Shown: one piece after another, positions 1-6,246 of the stretch | Position numbering within the stretch: the stretch's first letter is position 1 | Layout of the letters: every line of letters begins with the position of its first letter | Source of the DNA: DAOMNN01 sp964404505 | Lineage (GTDB): Bacteria; Pseudomonadota; Gammaproteobacteria; Burkholderiales; Rhodocyclaceae | Direction: 5' to 3' | NCBI GenBank assembly: GCA_964404505.1 | Contig: CAYOKH010000079.1 | Span: 1 to 7,886 of the forward strand | DNA length: 7,886 bases | The notes under the pieces: model-generated | The model's input: the letters and a program-made list of their open reading frames with translations, nothing else | What the model was told of the DNA's origin: nothing | Databases searched by the model: none | Position numbers and translations under genes: made by a program

Positions 1-71
1 ACATCGCCCGTGCCATAGACCTTGGTCAGGCCACGGGTGCGAAAGGTGACCTGCCGGGGCGTCGTCAGCAT
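1..71 (-). CDS. ABC transporter ATP-binding protein, N-terminal fragment (LolD/MacB-like)
   Basis: Partial gene running off the left edge. Only the first 23 codons and part of the next are present. The peptide begins MLTTPRQVTFRTRGLTKVYG and continues TGDV. The L-T-K-V-Y-G-T-G-(D/E)-V pattern is the usual opening of ATPases of the LolD/MacB/FtsE type, just before the Walker A region, which lies outside the window. Such proteins energise export of lipoproteins, peptides or drugs together with an FtsX-like permease. The ATG at 69-71 fits the family start, but no clear Shine-Dalgarno sequence precedes it; a GTG at 87-89 is the only upstream in-frame alternative. A TATAAA-like stretch (minus strand, 99-104) and a perfect FNR/FixK box (140-153) lie upstream, so oxygen-responsive control is possible. 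The exact subfamily cannot be settled from so short a piece. Confidence 0.7.
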   Translation of the reverse strand, partial: MLTTPRQVTFRTRGLTKVYGTGD

Positions 72-139
72 GCGAAAGGGACCAAACACTCTTTGCCATT
101 TATACCGAACGAGCAGACTTCAGGCCATCCCGCGCTGCC

Positions 140-153
140 TTGATCTCAATCAA
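140..153. promoter_or_regulatory. FNR/FixK-type binding site (perfect consensus)
   Basis: TTGAT-CTCA-ATCAA is an exact match to the FNR/FnrL/FixK consensus TTGAT-N4-ATCAA. It lies in the spacer between the divergent ABC ATPase (ATG at 71) and deaminase (ATG at 314). Its centre is about 75 bases from the ABC start codon, the same distance that separates the second box in this window from the hsp20 start. On the plus strand, GAGAAT at 175-180 sits about 31 bases from the box centre, which is where a -10 element would be for a class II (-41.5) activator site. Either gene, or both, could be the target. The match is seen directly; function is inferred. Confidence 0.7.
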
Positions 154-198
154 GCATCCGTGCAGCGATGATGGGAGAATCGCCGAAGCGGAAGAGAT

Positions 199-213
199 CA
201 GGGGAATCCCCTG
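199..213. repeat. Perfect inverted repeat CAGGGG-AAT-CCCCTG
   Basis: Six-base arms separated by three bases, in the presumed 5' leader of the deaminase, downstream of the FNR-type box. It could be an operator half-site pair or a small RNA hairpin. No U-tract follows, so it is not an intrinsic terminator. Confidence 0.4.
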
Positions 214-313
214 GCGCTCGCCGTGGACTCGCAATGGTCGTAAAGCTGTCGCTCCAAGGCGGAGCTGGATGCCGGAGCTACCGGCGAAGAAATGTGAACA
301 ACGGAATGCGAGA

Positions 314-940
314 ATGGACGCACATGCAACCGACCGCCTCATGATGATGCACTGCATTGCCCTTTCAAAAGCGTCGGGAGACGCTGGCGAATATCCGTAC
401 GGCGCAGTCATCTGCCGCGACGGCGTCATCGTGGCGGAATCGATCAACATGGTTTCGCACGATGGTGATGTGACGCGGCATGCAGAAGTGGTCGCCATCT
501 CGCAAGCGCAGAAGACGCTCCGCACCGTCAGCCTTGACGACTGCGAGATCTATGTGAACGCAGAGCCTTGCGCTATGTGCTCCCTCGCGATCCGCGAGAC
601 CCGAATCCGCCGAGTCGTCTACGGGTTGAGTTCTCCGCACATGGGCGGAGTGTCAAAGTGGAATATCCTTGGCGACACTGATATCTCGAGTGAGATACCT
701 GAAGTGTTCGCCCCACCGCCAGAGATCGTCTCAGGCTACATGGCCGAAGAAGCGGAGGAGGCCTTGATAGAGTGGAACCCGATGATCGCTCGGATCATTG
801 CAGCTCGCGGGCTCTTCGGCACGGCACCGCGCGTAATGGCGAAACACATGCAATCTGCGCCGACTCAAACTTCAAAGTTGCACCAACGGATCTTGGGACT
901 CCTGCGCCGCAATTTCTTCGACCATTTCGGTCGTCGATAG
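314..940 (+). CDS. Nucleoside/nucleobase deaminase (CMP/dCMP deaminase superfamily)
   Basis: A 208-residue zinc-dependent deaminase related to TadA/GuaD. The zinc and catalytic motifs are complete: H56-A-E58 (HAEV), with E58 the expected proton shuttle, and P85-C-A-M-C89 supplying the two cysteine ligands. The early YPYGAVI stretch (around residues 27-33) is the usual substrate-loop region. The family hydrolytically deaminates cytosine, guanine or adenine bases or nucleosides in the cytoplasm; the substrate here cannot be assigned. The frame stays open back to 140, but the upstream translation is not protein-like. The ATG at 314 matches the family N-terminus. An ATG at 269 has a better-placed AAGG/GGAG and is the main alternative. 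Roughly 45 residues after the deaminase fold (from about residue 160, rich in R, H and F) exceed the usual length of about 150-165. A possible FNR-driven promoter lies upstream, and a decayed mgtE follows on the other strand. Confidence 0.85.
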   Translation: MDAHATDRLMMMHCIALSKASGDAGEYPYGAVICRDGVIVAESINMVSHDGDVTRHAEVVAISQAQKTLRTVSLDDCEIYVNAEPCAMCSLAIRETRIRRVVYGLSSPHMGGVSKWNILGDTDISSEIPEVFAPPPEIVSGYMAEEAEEALIEWNPMIARIIAARGLFGTAPRVMAKHMQSAPTQTSKLHQRILGLLRRNFFDHFGRR

Positions 941-1008
941 GCCACAGATCAAACAATCGCGAGCCGAACGGCTGCGAAGCACCGGCTCCTTTATCCGAAA
1001 AGGGTCAC

Positions 1009-1236
1009 TTACACGATGAGAACGATAACCAGAGCAAAGTAGATCGAGAGGCTCGCCACATCCTGAATGATCGTGCAGATCGGGCCGCTCCCCAGTGCAG
1101 GATCAAATCCGATACGCTGGAACGCCCAAGGCAAGCCAAAGCCCACGATTGCCGAAGTGAAGCCGCCTCCCAGAACCGCCAGGCCAATCGACCAGTGTTG
1201 ACTGTAGTGTGAATAGCCCACCAACAGCGGATTGGT
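1009..1236 (-). pseudogene. mgtE: MgtE magnesium transporter, C-terminal remnant
   Basis: The minus-strand frame gives about 75 codons that read like the last two membrane helices of MgtE: NPLL near the start, a glycine-rich helix, then the signature FDPALGSGPICTIIQDV followed by a helix (SIYFALVIVLIV) and a natural stop at 1009-1011. The DPA-x-x-SGP-x-x-T-x-x-x-D segment belongs to the Mg2+ pore helices of the MgtE family. An in-frame TAG at 1237-1239 closes the frame, and none of the N-terminal, CBS or first three membrane regions is recognisable beyond it. The only in-frame start is TTG at 1222-1224, with no convincing ribosome-binding site. A full MgtE is about 450 residues, so this is a truncated fragment. 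The phospholipase D gene begins right after the break, on the opposite strand, which suggests that insertion or recombination there destroyed mgtE. Confidence 0.75.
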
Positions 1237-1264
1237 CTATCCGGCACAGGACCCTATAACAATC

Positions 1265-2710
1265 ATGCCAAAGCAGGAAGCAAGCCAGCGGCGGGGCATT
1301 TTGCAGAAAGGCGTGAATTGCTGGCGAATTGAACGCGCAAGGCGCATGACAACACTTGTAGATGGATCGGAGTATTTCCGGGCCATGAAGGCTGCCATGG
1401 AGAATGCCCACAGGTCTATTCTGCTACTTGGATGGGATTTTGACCCTCGCGTTCGCTTTGAAGGCGATGACGGCGAAACGTTCCACGAGTTGATGCAGCG
1501 ACTGCTAAACCAATCCACTATGCTTCAGGTCCACATCCTGATCTGGGACATGGTCCTTGTCTTTGCGCTGCAGCGGCGGGTGGGGCCGCAGAAGGCCGGA
1601 CGCTGGCTATCCCACGATCGCCTGCATTATCGTCTCGACAGCAAAATTCCTCGGGGGGCAGCCCATCACCAGAAGATCCTCGTAATCGACGATTCAATCG
1701 CCTTTTGCGGCGGGTCTGATTTCACCCGAAATCGTTGGGACACTCCGGCGCATCTGCCGGCAGACCGTCGGCGACGGACCCGCGACGGCACAATCTATGG
1801 ACCGCGCCACGACGTGGTCATGGCTGTAGACGGACCAGCGGCGGAGACGTTGGGAGATCTGGTGCGCGAGCGATGGGCTCGTGCAACTGGCGATCAGATT
1901 CAGTTGCCGGCCAAACGTGCAAGTGCTTGGCCGCAATACCTCGAGCCCGATGTCGAAGACGTTTCGGTAGCGATCGCTCGCACTGAACCGGTCATGGAAG
2001 GGTGGCCGGAAATCAGGGAAATCGAGGCTCTGTATCTGGCGGCTATCGCTTCCGCAAAACGGTGGGTCTACATAGAGAACCAATACTTTACGTCAGTCTC
2101 TATTGGATCAGCACTGGCCGGGCGGCTCAAGGAATCCAATGGCCCCGAAATCATCGTTATTTGTCCACTCCATAGCGGCGGGGTGTTTGACCGGCTCGCC
2201 ATGGATCACGCCCGAAATGACCTCATTCACCGGCTGCGTCAGGCGGATCGTTACAAGCGCTTCAAAGCATTTGCTCCGATCGCCGATGAAGACGTGGCAA
2301 TTATAGTTCATTCAAAGCTGATGATCGTTGATGACTGGTTGCTGAGGGTAGGTTCGGCCAACTTGAACAACCGATCCCTTGGCTTTGATACGGAGTGCGA
2401 TCTGGCGATCGAGGCCGCTGGCTCGAGCGGTCCCGTCAACTCAGCGATATTGCGGGTGCTCGTGCGCCTGCTGGCCGAACACATGAACAGTTCCGTCAAC
2501 CTTGTAGGGCAGCGTATCGTGAGGCGAGGCAGTGTCTTGGCCTGCATCGATGAACTCAATGCTAGGCAGAGTAGGCGCCTCCACGAACTCGTGGTCGACA
2601 GGCCTAGTTTTTTGGACCGCCTGTTTGGCACTATGCACCTCCTTGACCCATTAGCAACAGCCGACAACTGGCGCCCGTGGAGACGGGGGCTTACTCGTGG
2701 TGGGAGGTGA
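1265..2710 (+). CDS. Phospholipase D / cardiolipin synthase-family protein
   Basis: A 481-residue protein with both HKD motifs of the PLD superfamily: HQKILVID (H135, K137, D142) followed by CGG-SDFTRNRWD, and HSKLMIVD (H349, K351, D356) followed by GSANLNNRSLGFDTE. Paired HKD motifs form one active site that cleaves or transfers phosphatidyl groups through a phosphohistidine. The N-terminal C19-W20-R-x-E-R-A and L-V-D-G-x-x-Y-F segment, and the ILLLGWDFD stretch, are typical of the alphaproteobacterial PLD-like group. That N-terminal block rules out the later ATG at the MTTLVDG segment (1346) as the start. ATG 1265 is preceded by a weak AGGA about 14 bases upstream; a TTG at 1232 is an alternative. 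No signal peptide is obvious, and the C-terminal VTT membrane domain often fused to this type is absent. Substrate (phospholipid versus other phosphodiester) is unknown. Confidence 0.9.
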   Translation: MPKQEASQRRGILQKGVNCWRIERARRMTTLVDGSEYFRAMKAAMENAHRSILLLGWDFDPRVRFEGDDGETFHELMQRLLNQSTMLQVHILIWDMVLVFALQRRVGPQKAGRWLSHDRLHYRLDSKIPRGAAHHQKILVIDDSIAFCGGSDFTRNRWDTPAHLPADRRRRTRDGTIYGPRHDVVMAVDGPAAETLGDLVRERWARATGDQIQLPAKRASAWPQYLEPDVEDVSVAIARTEPVMEGWPEIREIEALYLAAIASAKRWVYIENQYFTSVSIGSALAGRLKESNGPEIIVICPLHSGGVFDRLAMDHARNDLIHRLRQADRYKRFKAFAPIADEDVAIIVHSKLMIVDDWLLRVGSANLNNRSLGFDTECDLAIEAAGSSGPVNSAILRVLVRLLAEHMNSSVNLVGQRIVRRGSVLACIDELNARQSRRLHELVVDRPSFLDRLFGTMHLLDPLATADNWRPWRRGLTRGGR

Positions 2711-2743
2711 TGATTTGGACCAACCTCCGCTGCCACTCTTTCT

Positions 2744-3445
2744 CTATCCCGTGCTCACTCCGAAAATCATCCCCACCCCAGCGGTGGCGGCCATCGCAAG
2801 CGCTCCCCAGAAGGTGACGCGAGTGGCTCCCTTGAGGATGCCTGCTCCACCGACTGATGCCCCAAGCCCACCCAGCACAGACAGCGCGACCAGAGTTGTG
2901 ACTGCGACGAAGAGCGTGATCTGTGCCGCAGGCGCAAGCACTGCAATGATCAGCGGGATGACAGCCCCGACCGCGAAGGTCATCGCTGACACCAACGCTG
3001 CCTGGATCGGATGCGCACTCACCGTCTCCGAGATGCCAAGCTCGTCACGCGAATGGGCGCCAAGCGCGTCACTCTCGGTCAGCCGGATCGCAACCTGTCG
3101 GGCGAGTTCATCTTCGAGGCCGCGCGCAACATAGATGCGTGTCAGTTCGTCGAGCTCCGCCTCAGGCGTTTCCTTCAACTCGCGGGTCTCGCGGGCGATG
3201 TCGGCCTGTTCCGCATCGGTCTGTGAACTGACGGATACGTATTCGCCGGCAGCCATCGACATCGCTCCGGCAACAAGCCCGGCAAGCCCCGCAATCAGGA
3301 TCTCGGGACGCCCGGATCCTGCCGCAGCGACCCCGACCACGAGGCTGGCAGTGGAGACGAGACCGTCGTTCGCTCCGAGAACAGCGGCGCGAAGCCAGCC
3401 GATGCGATGAACCATGTGAACTTCGGAATGGGAGAGTCTGCTCAT
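2744..3445 (-). CDS. VIT1/CCC1-family Fe2+/Mn2+ transporter
   Basis: A 233-residue membrane protein, full length for bacterial VIT proteins. Helix 1 carries the family signature R-x-x-V-L-G-A-N-D-G-L-V-S-T (residues 19-32). The next helix (about 50-66) runs into the conserved A-G-E-Y-V-S-V-S-S-Q-x-D-x-E segment (66-79). A long charged cytoplasmic stretch follows (about 77-145, rich in E and R), the metal-binding region in the plant and yeast relatives. Three further helices lie at about 147-170, 175-197 and 210-230. The family moves Fe2+ or Mn2+ out of the cytoplasm, usually by proton antiport. There is no N-terminal ferritin-like domain, unlike MbfA. GGAAGG at 3455-3460 is a well-placed ribosome-binding site nine bases before the ATG. 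The gene starts 18 bases after the P-type ATPase stop codon, so the two are very probably co-transcribed and may serve the same metal. It converges with the phospholipase D gene. Confidence 0.88.
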   Translation of the reverse strand: MSRLSHSEVHMVHRIGWLRAAVLGANDGLVSTASLVVGVAAAGSGRPEILIAGLAGLVAGAMSMAAGEYVSVSSQTDAEQADIARETRELKETPEAELDELTRIYVARGLEDELARQVAIRLTESDALGAHSRDELGISETVSAHPIQAALVSAMTFAVGAVIPLIIAVLAPAAQITLFVAVTTLVALSVLGGLGASVGGAGILKGATRVTFWGALAMAATAGVGMIFGVSTG

Positions 3446-3463
3446 CTGACGGGGCCTTCCGGG

Positions 3464-5377
3464 CTATGCGGCGGTGGATGTCGGTCGGGGCCGCCAGCCG
3501 GATGGTGCATCGGCATGGCCGCTCGCGATCTGTCCTGTTTGTCCCGGCACGATCCTGAGCGCCCGCAGTGCGTTCAGGATGACCGCCACGTCGATCAACT
3601 CCTGCAAGAGCGCGCCCTGCACGGGCGTCAGGTATCCGAATGCCGCGGCGGTCATGCCCAGTACCGACAAACCAATCCCGGCCACGACACTTTCGATGGC
3701 GATCCGGCGGGAACTTTGAGCGACTTCGATCCCCGGCAAGAGGCGATCCAGGTGATCGACCAGCAACACGACATCCGCCGCCTCGGCCGAGGCCGCCGCT
3801 CCCCGCGCGCCCATCGCGACCCCGATATCGGCGGCCGCCAGCGCAGGCGCATCGTTGACGCCATCGCCCACCATCATCACCGGGCCATTCTTGCGCTCCG
3901 TCAGAACCAGAAGCACCTTCTGATCGGGGGTCAGATCGGCCCGCACGGCGTCGAGCCCCAGCCCCTCGGTCACGGCCTCGGCCACGGCGCGGCGGTCACC
4001 TGTCGCCAGCAGGATGCGGGCGATCCCCAATCTGCGCAGTCCTGCCAGCAGTTCTGCCGTACCAGCGCGTAGCGCGTCGGCCATCACGAGGTGACCCACA
4101 AGTTTTCCGTCCACCCCAAGCGACACGACCACCGACCCCGCCTCCATGACCGCGCCTTCAGGTTCGGCAACACCGGCCTGCGAGGCAACGAAGCCTGCAC
4201 CTCCCACGACGACCTTTCGTCCATCGACGGTTCCCGCAACGCCTTCCCCCGGCGTCTCGACAACGTTTTCAGGGATCGGCAAGGCGGTGACGCGCGCACG
4301 TGCCGCCGCGACGATCGCCTGTGCGATCGGGTGTTTCGATGCCTGGTCGAGTGCCGCGGCGAAATACAGAACTTCGTCCTCAGACATGTCGCCATGCCTG
4401 TCGATTGACACGATCTGTGGTCGCCCGTCAGTCAGTGTGCCGGTCTTGTCCAGGATCAGCGTCTTGATCCGGGCCAGCGCCTCAAGAGGTTTCGCCCCCT
4501 TGATCAGAACGCCGAAATGGGCCGCCCGTGACAGCCCGGCCACCAATGCCACCGGAACGGCGAGGATCAGCGGGCAGGGTGTCGCGACCACCAGAACCGC
4601 AACCGCGCGGATCGGATCTCCGGTGAACCACCACGCAGAGGTCGCCAGCGCTACTGTGACGGTCAGGAAAAGCAGCGAATAGCGGTCGGCCAGCCTGGCC
4701 ATCGGCGCCTTGGACTTCTGCGCCGCCTCGACCAGCCTGACGATTCCGGCATAGGTGCTGTCGGCAGCCCGCCGCGTGACCCGAAGATCGAAGGCCTCGC
4801 CCCCGTTGGTCGAGCCGCTCATCACTTCCTGCCCATGCGCCAGCCGGACGGGCATCGACTCGCCCGTCAGCGCCGACTGATCGAGCATCGCGCGCTCGCT
4901 CTCGACCGTCCCGTCCACGGGTGCAACGTCGCCCTGCCGGATCAGAAGCAGGTCGCCCGGTGCGATGTCGTCCAGAGGCACTTCATCGAGCGCGCCGTTC
5001 CGGTGGCGTGTGGCCGTTCGGGGCACGCGAGACAAGAGATCGCTCATCTCTCGCCGGGCGCGACCTTGCGCAAAACTCTCGAGGAAGGTTCCGCCCGAAT
5101 ACATCAGCGCGACCACCGCCGCCGCCAGCGTTTCGCCGAACAGCAGCGCTGCCGACATTGACAGCGCCGCCACGATGTCAAGCCCGACCTCGCCCTTCCA
5201 GAGACTTCGAACGATCTCGACGCAAAGAGCTGCCAGGACGGGGATGACACCTGCCGTCCACATGATTCTGGCAAGGTCCGGTTGCCCAGCCAGCAAGAGG
5301 ACAAGACCGGATACCAGACCAAGCAGCGCCAGGCCCAGCAGGGCGACGTTCAGGCGATCATGAAACAAAGGAGTCAT
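3464..5377 (-). CDS. P1B-type heavy-metal translocating ATPase with TPC motif
   Basis: A 637-residue P-type ATPase. It has N-terminal helices within about 10-95, an actuator domain with T171-G-E-S174, the membrane ion motif T266-P-C268 in ATPCPLILAVPVA, the phosphorylation site D310-K-T-G-T, the P1B-specific S-K-H-P (347-350), T459-G-D, G504-D-G-V-N-D509 and a last helix with Q-E-L-I-D596 and N-A-L-R. The HP pair and the cysteine in the ion motif identify a transition-metal pump. It has TPC, not CPC (Cu, Zn/Cd) or SPC (Co/Fe). TPC is listed for the P1B-5 group, whose Sinorhizobium member Nia moves Fe/Ni, but that protein carries a C-terminal hemerythrin domain that is missing here. No N-terminal CxxC metal-binding domain is present. 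The frame is open back to 5587, but that translation is not protein-like; ATG 5375-5377 begins the first membrane region. A VIT transporter follows after 18 bases. Metal specificity is inferred only. Confidence 0.93.
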   Translation of the reverse strand: MTPLFHDRLNVALLGLALLGLVSGLVLLLAGQPDLARIMWTAGVIPVLAALCVEIVRSLWKGEVGLDIVAALSMSAALLFGETLAAAVVALMYSGGTFLESFAQGRARREMSDLLSRVPRTATRHRNGALDEVPLDDIAPGDLLLIRQGDVAPVDGTVESERAMLDQSALTGESMPVRLAHGQEVMSGSTNGGEAFDLRVTRRAADSTYAGIVRLVEAAQKSKAPMARLADRYSLLFLTVTVALATSAWWFTGDPIRAVAVLVVATPCPLILAVPVALVAGLSRAAHFGVLIKGAKPLEALARIKTLILDKTGTLTDGRPQIVSIDRHGDMSEDEVLYFAAALDQASKHPIAQAIVAAARARVTALPIPENVVETPGEGVAGTVDGRKVVVGGAGFVASQAGVAEPEGAVMEAGSVVVSLGVDGKLVGHLVMADALRAGTAELLAGLRRLGIARILLATGDRRAVAEAVTEGLGLDAVRADLTPDQKVLLVLTERKNGPVMMVGDGVNDAPALAAADIGVAMGARGAAASAEAADVVLLVDHLDRLLPGIEVAQSSRRIAIESVVAGIGLSVLGMTAAAFGYLTPVQGALLQELIDVAVILNALRALRIVPGQTGQIASGHADAPSGWRPRPTSTAA

Positions 5378-5396
5378 AAGGTTCGTATCCCGGCGT

Positions 5397-5567
5397 CTAA
5401 CCCACGTTCCCGGGGTCCGGACGGGTTTCGAACAGCCGTCCCACTCTCGTTTCGCGAAGATGATCGCCCTCGCGGTCGATGAAGAGGGCGTCCAATTCGT
5501 ATTTACGCGCCAATTTCGTGCCCTCAATTTGACCCACATCAACGCGGCGGGAAGCGACCTTCGCCAT
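5397..5567 (-). CDS. Possible 56-residue protein upstream of the metal ATPase
   Basis: An ATG at 5565-5567 opens a 57-codon frame ending at TAG 5397-5399, only 19 bases before the ATPase start, which is operon-like spacing. The product begins MAKVASRRVDVGQIEGTKLA and is charged and soluble (middle section rich in E, D, R, K; ends RPDPGNVG). My hand count gives about 70% GC at first, 43% at second and 65% at third codon positions, the pattern of real coding sequence in this kind of genome. Against it: no good Shine-Dalgarno sequence precedes the ATG, no family is recognised, the plus-strand frame sharing the same middle positions is also open, and the FNR-type box at 5529-5542 would fall inside the gene. 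It may be a real small protein, a leader ORF, or chance. Confidence 0.42.
   Translation of the reverse strand: MAKVASRRVDVGQIEGTKLARKYELDALFIDREGDHLRETRVGRLFETRPDPGNVG
5419..5441. repeat. Inverted repeat GGACGG / CCGTCC (hairpin)
   Basis: Perfect six-base arms around an 11-base loop containing TTCGAA, located 42 bases upstream of the ATPase start. If transcribed toward the ATPase it forms a stable hairpin in the leader RNA. It could equally be incidental within the possible small ORF. Confidence 0.35.
5465..5490. repeat. Inverted repeat CGCCCTC / GAGGGCG (hairpin)
   Basis: Perfect seven-base arms around a 12-base loop, the second stable hairpin in the spacer between the ATPase and hsp20. 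An AT-rich patch (TAAATA, minus strand, 5500-5505) lies just beyond it, so a transcript starting there toward the ATPase would begin with both hairpins. Confidence 0.35.
5529..5542. promoter_or_regulatory. FNR/FixK-type binding site between the ATPase operon and hsp20
   Basis: TTGAC-CCAC-ATCAA matches TTGAT-N4-ATCAA at nine of ten defined positions. Its centre is about 75 bases before the hsp20 ATG. Reading the other way, the AT-rich TAAATA (5500-5505) lies about 33 bases from the centre, near the spacing of a -10 element for the ATPase direction. Neither -10 candidate is a strong match. No sigma-32-like heat-shock promoter was seen in the spacer. The box overlaps the possible small ORF at 5397-5567, so one of the two calls may be wrong, or the box serves only hsp20. 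Confidence 0.55.
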
Positions 5568-5594
5568 TCTGCCGAGGTTGGCTTCAATTCAACA

Positions 5595-5601
5595 AAGGAG
5601 G
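5595..5601 (+). promoter_or_regulatory. Strong ribosome-binding site of hsp20 (AAGGAGG)
   Basis: AAGGAGG sits nine bases before ATG 5611 and directly abuts the in-frame ATG 5602. The spacing therefore selects 5611 as the start. Confidence 0.85.
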
Positions 5602-5610
5602 ATGAAGAAG

Positions 5611-6093
5611 ATGGCTACGCGACATTGGCTTCCCTCGCTCTGGAATGACGAACGTCGGAGTGAGCCGCTCGGCCAGCTGCACCGCGAGATCGACAGGATG
5701 TTCGATGAATTCCTGGGTTCAGGCCGGCCCGCGACCGCCGGCAATGGCGGGATCGTCATGGCTCCGCGGATGGATATGGCCGAGACCGACGACAGCATCG
5801 AGATCACCGCAGAATTGCCCGGCGTCGAAGAGAAGGACCTCGATGTGTCGGTCGAGGGCGACGTCCTTATCATCAAGGGCGAGAAGAAATCCGAGTCCGA
5901 GGAGAAAAAGAAGGACTACCATGTGGTCGAGCGCAGCTACGGATCGTTCCGCAGGTCGATCCGCCTGCCGGGCGTCGTTGACCCGGAGAAGGTGAAGGCA
6001 GCCTTCGAGAAGGGTGTACTCAAGGTCACTTTGCCAAAGCCGCAAGAGGCCAAGCAGAAACGGCGGCGCATCGAAGTGAAGTCGGCCAAATAA
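5611..6093 (+). CDS. Hsp20 family small heat-shock protein
   Basis: A 160-residue ATP-independent chaperone that holds unfolding proteins in cytoplasmic oligomers. The N-terminal arm has the common LHREIDRMFDEFLG segment (23-36). The alpha-crystallin domain spans about 50-143: DMAETDDSIEITAELPGVEE near its start, a K/E-rich loop (91-102), ERSYGSFRRSIRLP (107-120) and the A-x-x-x-x-G-V-L hallmark with G135-V-L137. The C-terminal R-I-E-V (I154, V156) is the I-x-V oligomerisation motif. Length and architecture are normal. The start follows a strong AAGGAGG. The gene is divergent from the metal ATPase operon, and an FNR-type box rather than a heat-shock promoter stands upstream. That suggests induction by low oxygen, as for alpha-crystallin-like chaperones in other oxygen-limitation regulons. 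Confidence 0.95.
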   Translation: MATRHWLPSLWNDERRSEPLGQLHREIDRMFDEFLGSGRPATAGNGGIVMAPRMDMAETDDSIEITAELPGVEEKDLDVSVEGDVLIIKGEKKSESEEKKKDYHVVERSYGSFRRSIRLPGVVDPEKVKAAFEKGVLKVTLPKPQEAKQKRRRIEVKSAK

Positions 6094-6201
6094 TGGCTCG
6101 AACGATGGCGCGGAGCAAGGGCGCCAACGCCGTCAGCGTCATCCGACTGTCGTCGGCAGCCTTAGAAAGATTCCCGGCCTCGAAGAGCCGATGAACTGCT
6201 T

Positions 6202-6227
6202 CGGGGCGCCGGCTTGACTGCGCCCCG
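6202..6227. terminator. GC-rich hairpin between hsp20 and the convergent small gene
   Basis: CGGGGCGC and GCGCCCCG form a perfect eight-base stem around a ten-base loop, about 110 bases after the hsp20 stop and 20 bases beyond the stop of the convergent small gene. The position suits a shared terminator. Neither side has a U-tract, so intrinsic termination is doubtful. Confidence 0.35.
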
Positions 6228-6246
6228 CCAGAGACTGCCATGCGGG

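Noticed and set aside
140..313. Start of the deaminase at 140 (TTG)
   Set aside because: The start would lie inside the FNR-type box, the extra 58 residues do not resemble the family, and the deaminase fold begins just after ATG 314.
1237..1518. Continuation of the MgtE remnant upstream of the in-frame stop at 1237-1239
   Set aside because: A few hydrophobic residues precede the stop, but beyond about 1265 the strand is the antisense of the phospholipase D gene and shows no MgtE motifs.
2697..3134. Plus-strand open frame following the phospholipase D gene
   Set aside because: Antisense to the well-supported VIT gene, and its low-complexity A/P/S/T composition is typical of the reverse strand of a GC-rich gene.
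5419..5441. tRNA-like T-arm because of the GTTCGAAA sequence on the minus strand
   Set aside because: The five-base stem required around the seven-base loop does not pair, and no acceptor, D or anticodon arms are present nearby.
5378..5587. N-terminal extension of the P-type ATPase by 70 codons in the same open frame
   Set aside because: The translation is not protein-like (rich in W, R and S), overlaps the hsp20 promoter region and ribosome-binding site, and the membrane region begins right at ATG 5377.
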